Under the pieces are notes generated by a model. It was not told the origin of the DNA. It ran no database searches and was given only the letters and a program-made list of their open reading frames with translations. Positions 7,193 through 12,044 of a DNA stretch of 12,044 nucleotides are shown piece after piece (position 1 is the stretch's first letter; every line of letters starts with the position of its first letter). The position numbers and the translations under genes are program-made. Source of the DNA: Gemmatimonadales bacterium (lineage in GTDB: Bacteria > Gemmatimonadota > Gemmatimonadetes > Gemmatimonadales > GWC2-71-9); the NCBI GenBank assembly GCA_025929805.1, contig JAICPP010000090.1, positions 1-12,044 of the forward strand. The letters run 5' to 3'.

Positions 7193-7933
7193 TCAACTTC
7201 GGATGAGAAACGGCTCCCAGCTCTCCCCCATCGCCTCCCGCATCTCCAGCACCGCCTGTCGAATACCAACCATGACGGCGCGACTCACCACGCTGTGCCC
7301 GATATTGAGTTCCTCGATCTGGGGAATGGCTGCGACCGGCGCCACGTTGGCGTAGGTGAGGCCATGACCGGCATGGACAAAGAGTCCCAAGCTCGCGGCA
7401 TAGGCGGCCGCATGCCGCAGCTCCTCGAGAGCCGCATCGGTGCGGCGCCAGGAATGAGCATAGCGACCGGTATGCAGCTCTACAGCGGGGACACCCAGCT
7501 CCTTGGCGGCTTCCAGCGCTCTGATGTCGGGATCGATGAAGAGGCTGATCCGGATGCCCGCCTGATCCAACCGGTGAATGGTGTCCTCCAGGCGGGGATT
7601 TGGGTGCCTGAGGTCAAGTCCTCCTTCGGTCGTGATCTCCTCACGTCGCTCCGGCACCAGCGTGGCCTGATAGGGACGGAGGCGGCAGGCGAGCTGAACC
7701 ACTTCGGGACTGGTGGCCAATTCCAGGTTGAACACCCGCGCCGCCTGCATGAGGCGCTCCACATCGTGATCCTGGATGTGGCGGCGGTCTTCTCTGAGAT
7801 GCGCGGTGATGCCATCGGCGCCGGACTCCTGGCAGGCTCGCGCCGCGACGACCGGATCCGGTTCGTCGGTTTTCCGCGCCTCGCGCAGTGTAGCCACATG
7901 ATCGATGTTGATATAAAGCCGTGTCGGCCTCAT
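7193..7933 (-). CDS. pdxJ: Pyridoxine 5'-phosphate synthase
   Basis: Cytoplasmic TIM-barrel enzyme closing the pyridine ring of vitamin B6: condenses 1-deoxy-D-xylulose 5-phosphate with 3-amino-2-oxopropyl phosphate to give pyridoxine 5'-phosphate. The protein is 246 residues, normal for the family. Signature segments are LYINIDHVATLREAR at 6-20, GADGITAHLREDRRHI at 38-53 with H45, NLELATS with E71, TLVPERREEITTEGG at 91-105, ELHTGRYA at 152-159 and HAGHGLTYANV at 187-197 with H190. These match the catalytic His/Glu/His positions described for E. coli PdxJ. The start is ATG at 7933-7931 with a GGAG about 9 nt upstream. It is first in the minus-strand block and divergent from a lipoprotein gene across 59 bp, which should hold its promoter, although no clear -35/-10 pair was seen. 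Confidence 0.97.
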   Translation of the reverse strand: MRPTRLYINIDHVATLREARKTDEPDPVVAARACQESGADGITAHLREDRRHIQDHDVERLMQAARVFNLELATSPEVVQLACRLRPYQATLVPERREEITTEGGLDLRHPNPRLEDTIHRLDQAGIRISLFIDPDIRALEAAKELGVPAVELHTGRYAHSWRRTDAALEELRHAAAYAASLGLFVHAGHGLTYANVAPVAAIPQIEELNIGHSVVSRAVMVGIRQAVLEMREAMGESWEPFLIRS

Positions 7934-7992
7934 TGCTCGCCACTCCGCTGCCGGTTAAGTTCGCTGGCTAACACTCGACAGGTGAGAAACTT
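7934..7992. promoter_or_regulatory. Divergent spacer between pdxJ and the lipoprotein gene
   Basis: This 59-bp gap must carry 5' signals for two divergent genes. On the plus strand AGGTGAG at 7980-7986 is a Shine-Dalgarno-like site 6 nt before the GTG at 7993. On the minus strand GGAG lies about 9 nt before the pdxJ ATG. No convincing sigma-70 pair is visible on either strand. The promoter role is inferred from layout only. Confidence 0.4.
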
Positions 7993-8454
7993 GTGACCAA
8001 GCAACGATGGTGCTGGACCGTGTTTCTCCTGGCTGCGTGCGGTGGCGGCACGCCACCAGTTCAACCCTCGACATCAGCCTCCGCAGCCGTCCGAGGGTTC
8101 ATGCAAGCAGTGGCGGACAGCAATTTGGATAAGATGGCCAGCTTATGGGGGACTGCCAACGGGCCGGCTTCCCGGACTCGTCAGCCCGCCGATTACGAGC
8201 GCCGAATAGCCGTCATGCGCGCCTATCTGCGCAACGACTCGTTTCGTCTGACCTCCGATGTGCCTGAATCGGCTGACCGCAGGACGGTGCAGGTAGAGAT
8301 CAAACGGCAAACCTGCACCTGGAGTGTGCCGTTCGTTGCCATCAAGGCTGGCGATGGTTCCTGGCTGGTCAATCAGGTCGACCTCACAGCCGCTGGAAAT
8401 CCCGCGCGTCCTTGTCTCGAAGGAGCCGGTGGAGACAGCCTTCCCCAGCAGTAA
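7993..8454 (+). CDS. Small lipoprotein of unknown function
   Basis: Predicted lipoprotein of 153 residues. A short positively charged start (MTKQR) and hydrophobic stretch lead to a lipobox LLAAC, with the lipidated cysteine at C16, followed by a Gly/Pro/Ser-rich linker. The mature part begins SASAAVRGFMQAVADSNLDKMASLWG, a pattern seen in NTF2-like or DUF4878-type folds where a helix bundle precedes a curved sheet; VQVEIKRQTCTWSVPFVAI and GSWLVNQVDL would be sheet strands. That fold call is tentative. The start is GTG at 7993, supported by AGGTGAG 6 nt upstream. Two further cysteines (in QTCTW and ARPCLEG) could form a disulfide. It is divergent from pdxJ, convergent with the epimerase gene, and has no obvious partner. 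Confidence 0.82.
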   Translation: MTKQRWCWTVFLLAACGGGTPPVQPSTSASAAVRGFMQAVADSNLDKMASLWGTANGPASRTRQPADYERRIAVMRAYLRNDSFRLTSDVPESADRRTVQVEIKRQTCTWSVPFVAIKAGDGSWLVNQVDLTAAGNPARPCLEGAGGDSLPQQ

Positions 8455-8478
8455 TGCGGGAACTTTTCGCCCGTCGCA
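8455..8478 (+). terminator. Weak hairpin after the lipoprotein gene
   Basis: Directly after the TAA, TGCG (8455-8458) pairs with CGCA (8475-8478), and GG/CC can extend the stem past a two-base bulge. The sequence TTGTTATGTT follows, which is T-rich but not a clean run. It sits in the 34-bp gap between two convergent genes, where a terminator is expected. The stem is short and the call is weak. Confidence 0.3.
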
Positions 8479-8488
8479 TTGTTATGTT

Positions 8489-8884
8489 CTAGTCAGTCAG
8501 CTCGAGCAGGATGCCGGCGGTCGATTTGGGATGGATGAACGCTATTCGCCGCCCGGCGGCACCGGCACGAGGGATCTCGTCAACCAGGCGATATCCCGCT
8601 TCCCGGCACGCCTGGATGGCTGCGTCCAGATCGGGGACGCGGTAGCAGATGTGATGGATGCCGGGGCCGCGTTTGGCCAGGAATTTGCCAACCGGACTGT
8701 CTTCGTCATGGGGAGCCATCAGCTCCACTTCGGCTTCCCCGAACGGGAGCGCAAGGATGGTCGTTCCATCCACTATTTCCGGTGGATGCGGCACTATTCC
8801 GAGTACATCTCGGTAAAACGCGAGCGCCACTTCGAGGTCGGCTACCGCAATGCCGACATGGGCTATACGGGGGCGGTCAGGCAC
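8489..8884 (-). CDS. mce: Methylmalonyl-CoA epimerase
   Basis: Interconverts (R)- and (S)-methylmalonyl-CoA in propionyl-CoA metabolism, feeding or draining succinyl-CoA. It belongs to the vicinal-oxygen-chelate fold with two beta-alpha-beta-beta-beta halves. At 131 residues it is the usual size. Visible marks are IAHVGIAVADLEVALAFY with metal ligand H9, GEAEVELMAP at 49-57, GPGIHHICYRVPDLDAAI at 74-90 with H77/H78, and the C-terminal FIHPKSTAGILLELTD with E128, the pattern that separates this family from other glyoxalase-like proteins. The frame is open as far as 9133, but the GTG at 8884-8882 with GGAGGG 4 nt upstream is the clear start; the upstream extension is arginine-rich noise overlapping thioredoxin. 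No methylmalonyl-CoA mutase gene is in the window. Divergent from thioredoxin. Confidence 0.94.
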   Translation of the reverse strand: MPDRPRIAHVGIAVADLEVALAFYRDVLGIVPHPPEIVDGTTILALPFGEAEVELMAPHDEDSPVGKFLAKRGPGIHHICYRVPDLDAAIQACREAGYRLVDEIPRAGAAGRRIAFIHPKSTAGILLELTD

Positions 8885-8906
8885 CAGTCCCTCCGAAAAA
8901 TTGGTG

Positions 8907-8927
8907 GGCCTGCGCCTAAGGCAGGCC
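8907..8927. other. 7-bp hairpin in the mce/thioredoxin divergent spacer
   Basis: GGCCTGC (8907-8913) and GCAGGCC (8921-8927) are perfect inverted repeats around a 7-nt spacer. They lie in the 68-bp gap between two divergent starts, a place where an operator is plausible. Read on the minus strand, the hairpin is followed 6 nt later by TTTTT just before the epimerase SD, which also resembles an attenuator. Neither role is shown. Confidence 0.4.
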
Positions 8928-8952
8928 AACAAGATCACAGGAGAATAACCAG

Positions 8953-9291
8953 ATGGGCGCAACCAATCCCCCGGCCGTGCACGTAAGCGACGCCTCTTTC
9001 GCCGCCGAGATCGAGCAGGCCGATGGGCTTGTCCTCGTGGATTTCTGGGCCTCGTGGTGTGGCCCCTGTCAAATCGTCGCGCCCATCCTGGAGCAGCTTG
9101 CGGGTGAGTATGCCGGCAAGGCCAAGGTGGCAAAGGTCGATGTCGATGCCAATCAGCGGACGGCCATGCGGTTCAATGTCCGCTCGATTCCCAGCATTCT
9201 GTTCTTCAAGAATGGGCAGCACGTGGACACCGTCATCGGTGCCGTCCCCAAGGCTACGTTGGAGGGCAAGATCAAGCAGCATCTTAGTTAG
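8953..9291 (+). CDS. trxA: Thioredoxin
   Basis: Small cytoplasmic protein-disulfide reductase, recharged by thioredoxin reductase with NADPH. At 112 residues it has the usual size and order: VLVDFWASWCGPCQ at 27-40 with the redox pair C36-G-P-C39, then KVDVDANQRTAMRFNVRSIPSILFFKNG with the cis-proline P80, and a C-terminal helix. The conserved buried aspartate is D30. The start is ATG at 8953 with AGGAGA at 8939-8944, 8 nt upstream, one of the best ribosome sites in the window. Divergent from the epimerase gene. A large inverted repeat begins 5 nt after its TAG and may define the mRNA end. Other thioredoxin copies may exist elsewhere in the genome, so the A designation is by similarity. Confidence 0.96.
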   Translation: MGATNPPAVHVSDASFAAEIEQADGLVLVDFWASWCGPCQIVAPILEQLAGEYAGKAKVAKVDVDANQRTAMRFNVRSIPSILFFKNGQHVDTVIGAVPKATLEGKIKQHLS

Positions 9292-9296
9292 GAGGG

Positions 9297-9377
9297 GAAG
9301 GACGGGAAGGACGGGTGGGACGGGAAGGACAGCGTAGTGAAACCACCTTCCCGTCTATCCCGTCTTTCTCGTCCTTC
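9297..9377. repeat. 81-bp inverted repeat built of 9-bp units
   Basis: Two 32-nt arms, 9297-9328 and 9346-9377, face each other around a 17-nt loop (9329-9345). Of 32 positions, 27 are Watson-Crick matches, 3 become G-U pairs in the plus-strand RNA (arm positions 9, 13 and 22), and 2 mismatch. Each arm is itself a tandem of 9-bp units. The left side, from 9292, reads GAGGGGAAG, GACGGGAAG, GACGGGTGG, GACGGGAAG; the right side, from 9347, reads CTTCCCGTC, TATCCCGTC, TTTCTCGTC. It lies between the thioredoxin stop and the rsmI ATG at 9384. It may be a dispersed palindromic element, a processed mRNA end or a transcription stop, but there is no T-run after it. Confidence 0.9.
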
Positions 9378-9383
9378 GAACCT

Positions 9384-10220
9384 ATGAACCCTGGTACCCT
9401 CTACGTCGTCGCGACGCCTCTGGGGAATCTCGGTGACCTGTCGGCCCGGTCAGCCGAGGTGCTGCGGACGGTGCCGGTCGTTGCCGCCGAAGATACCAGG
9501 AGAACCAGAGGCCTCCTCAGCCATCTGGGCACCGCCCCCACGCTGCTGAGCTTCCACGCTCATTCATCCGATCACCGAACCGAAACACTGATCGACATCC
9601 TGCTCTCCGGGCGGGATATGGCCCTCGTTTCGGACGCGGGGACACCCGCCGTGAGCGATCCCGGGGCGAATCTGGTCGGCATGGCTCGCGCAGCGGGAAT
9701 ACCCGTCGTACCTATTCCCGGACCCACCGCCGTGGCCGCGGCTCTGTCTGCTTCCGGCTTGAGCGCCGATCGTTATCTGTTTCTTGGCTTCGTTCCTCGA
9801 AAGGGCCGGGAGCGAGCCCGCTTGCTCAACCGCGCTGCAACCGAGGAGTGGAGCGTGGTGTTCTACGAAGCACCACCGAGGCTGGTCGCACTCCTGGAAG
9901 ACCTCATCCCCCTCACGGGCCCCGATCGAGCGGTGGTGGTTGCGCGCGAGCTCACCAAAATGCACGAAGAGATCCGCAGCGGGACATTAGGCGAGCTGGT
10001 GGACTATTACACTGCGGCACCTGCGAGGGGGGAGCTGACTATCGTGCTGCAAGGCACCGGCAGGCCGAGCCCGCCACTCGATCGCACTGAAGATGCGGTG
10101 GAGCAGGCGACCTCGTTGTTGGCCCACGGTCTCAGCCGCCGCGAGGTCGTGCGGCGGCTGACCGAGTCCATGGGGCTGCCCCGCAACGAAGCCTACAAGC
10201 TCGTCATGGAGCTGCCGTGA
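9384..10220 (+). CDS. rsmI: 16S rRNA (cytidine(1402)-2'-O)-methyltransferase
   Basis: Methylates the 2'-hydroxyl of C1402 in the ribosomal decoding centre using S-adenosylmethionine. At 278 residues it matches the family length. Marks of the tetrapyrrole-methylase-like fold are LYVVATPLGNLGDLSARS at 6-23, VVAAEDTRRTRGLL at 32-45, ALVSDAGTPAVSDPG at 80-94, PIPGPTAVAAALSASGL at 110-126, FLGFVPRKGRER at 133-144 and VFYEAPPRL at 159-167. The C-terminus SRREVVRRLTESMGLPRNEAYKLV is the small helical domain usual in RsmI. The ATG at 9384 is chosen because it places MNPGTLYVVATPLGN at the family N-terminus; an in-frame GTG at 9315 would add 23 residues translated from the hairpin. No SD precedes the ATG. 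The stop overlaps the next gene by 4 nt. Confidence 0.95.
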   Translation: MNPGTLYVVATPLGNLGDLSARSAEVLRTVPVVAAEDTRRTRGLLSHLGTAPTLLSFHAHSSDHRTETLIDILLSGRDMALVSDAGTPAVSDPGANLVGMARAAGIPVVPIPGPTAVAAALSASGLSADRYLFLGFVPRKGRERARLLNRAATEEWSVVFYEAPPRLVALLEDLIPLTGPDRAVVVARELTKMHEEIRSGTLGELVDYYTAAPARGELTIVLQGTGRPSPPLDRTEDAVEQATSLLAHGLSRREVVRRLTESMGLPRNEAYKLVMELP

Positions 10221-10882
10221 TCGCCCGATTGCTGCCCGTGCTGCTGCTCGGCTCGAGTGTCTTCGCTCCGAGCGGTCCGCCCCCAGTTATGACCATAGGG
10301 CGGCTCCACTATGACGGTGGGGGCGACTGGTATGCCAATCCTTCCAGCCTGCCGAACCTGCTCAGCGCGGTACGGGCGCGGACCACGCTCCGTGTAGACA
10401 GCGAGGAGAAGGTCGTCACCCTGAGGGAGGATGAGCTCTGGAACATTCCCTACCTCTATATGACGGGGCACGGGAATGTCCGATGGAGTGCCCGGGACCT
10501 TCAGGTACTGCGCCGATATCTGGAGCAGGGAGGATTTCTCCATGCCGACGACAATTACGGCATGGACGCTTCCCTTCGCCGCGAAGTGGGACGGCTCTTC
10601 CCCGATCACCCACTGGTCGAAGTGCCTCTGGATCATCCGATATATCACCTGATCTACGAGTTCCCCAAGGGTATTCCCAAGATCCATGCACACGACGGTA
10701 AGCCGGCTCAGGGATTCGGTATTTTCCTGAATGGCCGCCTGGCTCTGTACTACTCATATCAATCCGACCTGGGCGATGGCTGGGAGGATCCGGAAGTGCA
10801 TGACGATCCTCCTGCCAGACGAGAGGCAGCCCTGCGAATGGGAGTGAATCTGTTCGCCTACGCCGTGGGATACGGCGGATGA
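10217..10882 (+). CDS. DUF4159 domain protein, exported
   Basis: Protein of 221 residues with a likely signal peptide (about 1-17, MIARLLPVLLLGSSVFA). The mature part matches the DUF4159 pattern: a FIGRLHY-like opening (TIGRLHYDGGGDWYANPSSL), LWNIPYLYMTGHG at 74-86, SARDLQVLRRYLEQGGFLHADDNYG at 91-115, FPDHPLVEVPLDHPIYHLIYEFP at 128-150, and a late GRLALYYSYQSDLGDGWED. The order of strand, turn and GGFLHADD recalls flavodoxin-like or class-I-glutamine-amidotransferase-like folds, but catalytic residues cannot be assigned. Function is unknown; the family is often found with MoxR/vWA-type envelope gene clusters. The start is GTG at 10217, sharing GTGA with the rsmI stop, and its stop shares ATGA with the next gene, so all three are probably translated together. 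Confidence 0.88.
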   Translation: MIARLLPVLLLGSSVFAPSGPPPVMTIGRLHYDGGGDWYANPSSLPNLLSAVRARTTLRVDSEEKVVTLREDELWNIPYLYMTGHGNVRWSARDLQVLRRYLEQGGFLHADDNYGMDASLRREVGRLFPDHPLVEVPLDHPIYHLIYEFPKGIPKIHAHDGKPAQGFGIFLNGRLALYYSYQSDLGDGWEDPEVHDDPPARREAALRMGVNLFAYAVGYGG

Positions 10883-12044
10883 GCGCGCTGGCGACACGAC
10901 GGGCGCTGAAGCGATTGGCCCGGCCCCTCCGAAACCGAAGCTGGCTGGCCTGGGCTGCCATGTCGTTGGGAACAGTCGGGCTTCTGCTTGGCGGAGCCGC
11001 GTGGATCTACCGACTCGGGTGGTACACCGTGCCTTACTGGGTACTCGCGGCGTGGGGGCTGGCTCTGCTTGGAATTGCCGCCGGCTGTTACCTGGGCTGG
11101 AGGAGTTACCAGGGGCTCACCGCACCTCGCCTGGCCCGGAATTTGGAGGAACTCGGCGCTTGGCGCCGGGGCACTCTCACTGCCCTCTTGGACCGTTCGG
11201 CGCCAGGAACCAGCGGCGCCTTGCTCGAGTTGGCGGATCGAGCGAACGCCCAGGATATCGAGGCGAGGGGTCCCACCGCCATCGAGCCGATCGCTCGCCC
11301 GATCCGGGCGCTTGCGGCAGCCAGCGCCATGTGCTTACTGGCCGGCATCCTTGCATTCACATCGGCGGGACCCATCCAGGGCACCGCTTCGGCCCTGTGG
11401 CATCCCCGGCGTGCCTGGGAAGCCACCGTCGCACCGGTCCGGCTGCGGGCCGCGCGCGAACTGGTCGATCGAGGAGATCCAGTCGAGCTCCACGTCGAAG
11501 CGGTCGGTCGCAGGCATGCCACTCTCTGGCTTCGGTCTCCCGGCGAGGCCTGGAAGGCGGTGGGCGTTCGCCTCGACTCTGCCGGCAGGACCACGATTAC
11601 CACCCCGCCATTGTCGAGTGATCTTTTTGCCCGGCTCACCAGTGGCAGCCGCTCCTCAGATACGGTGTCGGTTCGGGTCCGCTTGCCGGTGTTTCTCGGC
11701 GCGCTCAGCGTGACCGCCAAATATCCTTCATACCTCGGTCTCGAGAGCGAGCCGGTTCCCACCGGCGGGGACACCCTGATCCTGCCCGCGGGTACCCGGC
11801 TGGAGACCCGTGGTGAAGTCACTGCGCCGCTCGCCAGTGCAGCCTGGATCCATGGTGAAGCCAGTGAGACACTCACGGTGGCGGCCACCCGTTTCGAAGG
11901 AACCTTCACTCCGAGACGGTCGGGGGAGTACCGTCTCGCGCTGGTGACCAACACGCGCGCTCCGATTGCGGGTGACTCGGTGAGCTTGCCGATTCGCCTG
12001 GTGATCGACAGCGCTCCCTCGGTGGACATTCCGGTACCCGGCGC
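10879..12044 (+). CDS. DUF4175-like membrane protein, N-terminal part (3' end cut by window)
   Basis: The frame opened by the ATG at 10879 (ATGA overlap with the upstream stop) runs without a stop to the right edge, 388 codons, so the gene is truncated. After a basic N-terminus (MSALATRRALKRLARPLRNR) come two membrane segments at about 22-44 and 50-72, a cytoplasmic helical stretch, and a third membrane segment at about 142-164. Then HPRRAWEATVAPVRL at 175-189 and a long beta-rich region follow, with YPSYLGLE near 286 and LPAGTRLETRGEVTAPL near 303. This layout of two plus one TM segments followed by beta repeats fits DUF4175-type proteins and, more loosely, BatD-like envelope proteins. I base this on pattern only. 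Paired with DUF4159, it suggests an envelope module; function is not known. Confidence 0.8.
   Translation, partial: MSALATRRALKRLARPLRNRSWLAWAAMSLGTVGLLLGGAAWIYRLGWYTVPYWVLAAWGLALLGIAAGCYLGWRSYQGLTAPRLARNLEELGAWRRGTLTALLDRSAPGTSGALLELADRANAQDIEARGPTAIEPIARPIRALAAASAMCLLAGILAFTSAGPIQGTASALWHPRRAWEATVAPVRLRAARELVDRGDPVELHVEAVGRRHATLWLRSPGEAWKAVGVRLDSAGRTTITTPPLSSDLFARLTSGSRSSDTVSVRVRLPVFLGALSVTAKYPSYLGLESEPVPTGGDTLILPAGTRLETRGEVTAPLASAAWIHGEASETLTVAATRFEGTFTPRRSGEYRLALVTNTRAPIAGDSVSLPIRLVIDSAPSVDIPVPG

Noticed and set aside
7162..7269. 36-codon upstream extension of the HPt-like gene
   Set aside because: It would overlap the pdxJ 3' end, is arginine- and cysteine-rich, and the ATG at 7161 fits normal operon spacing.
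7043..7996. Plus-strand frame of 317 codons opposite pdxJ
   Set aside because: It is antisense to pdxJ, whose motifs and catalytic residues are intact; its translation shows no family pattern and it has no ribosome site.
8885..9133. 83-codon upstream extension of the methylmalonyl-CoA epimerase
   Set aside because: The extension is arginine- and proline-rich, runs antisense to thioredoxin, and the internal GTG has a good SD and fits the family N-terminus.
9297..9377. CRISPR array or rho-independent terminator reading of the 9-bp repeats
   Set aside because: Units are far too short and lack spacers for CRISPR; the hairpin has no following T-run on the plus strand, so it is not a standard intrinsic terminator.
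11106..12029. Minus-strand frame of 307 codons near the right edge
   Set aside because: The plus frame from 10879 is open throughout, overlaps the upstream stop by 4 nt and encodes coherent membrane and beta-strand sequence; the minus product is a Ser/Arg-rich shadow.

Overview
High-GC bacterial DNA with dense gene packing on both strands, frequent 4-nt start/stop overlaps and many GTG/TTG starts. There is no sign of phage, insertion sequences, CRISPR or plasmid functions. The gene set is chromosomal housekeeping: isoprenoid and vitamin B6 synthesis, rRNA methylation, thioredoxin, methylmalonyl-CoA epimerase and a tRNA. The pairing of a DUF4159 protein with a DUF4175-like membrane protein, together with the high GC and gene content, suggests an uncultured member of the Gemmatimonadota or a neighbouring phylum. 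That placement is inference from gene content only.

Layout. Positions 2-598 (+) hold the C-terminal part of a GT4-type glycosyltransferase cut by the window edge. A tRNA-Gln(TTG) lies convergent to it at 607-677 (-). A ~150-bp gap holds a 10-bp hairpin and a possible 20-residue leader-like ORF on the minus strand. Positions 828-3551 (+) encode a soluble hybrid histidine kinase with four PAS domains and a C-terminal receiver. A four-gene minus-strand block then reads pdxJ (7933-7193), a 554-residue protein with degenerate HPt-like modules (7161-5497), a flippase-like membrane protein (5510-4479) and ispE (4482-3580). Gaps and overlaps are 31 bp, 14 bp and 4 bp, so one operon is likely. Divergent from pdxJ is a small lipoprotein (7993-8454, +), convergent with methylmalonyl-CoA epimerase (8884-8489, -), which is itself divergent from thioredoxin (8953-9291, +). 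An 81-bp inverted repeat built from 9-bp units separates thioredoxin from rsmI (9384-10220, +). rsmI overlaps a DUF4159 protein (10217-10882), which overlaps a DUF4175-like membrane protein (10879 to the right edge).

How genes work together. PdxJ uses 1-deoxy-D-xylulose 5-phosphate, and IspE acts in the MEP pathway, which starts from the same metabolite, so the minus-strand block joins two users of one precursor pool. The two proteins between them, a pseudo-HPt scaffold and a flippase-like protein, are the least explained. The DUF4159 and DUF4175-like pair probably forms an envelope module co-translated with rsmI.

The strongest candidates for something undescribed are the histidine-less HPt-like protein with three conserved VVPIESL linker motifs, and the 9-bp-period inverted repeat that runs to within 6 bp of the rsmI start codon.
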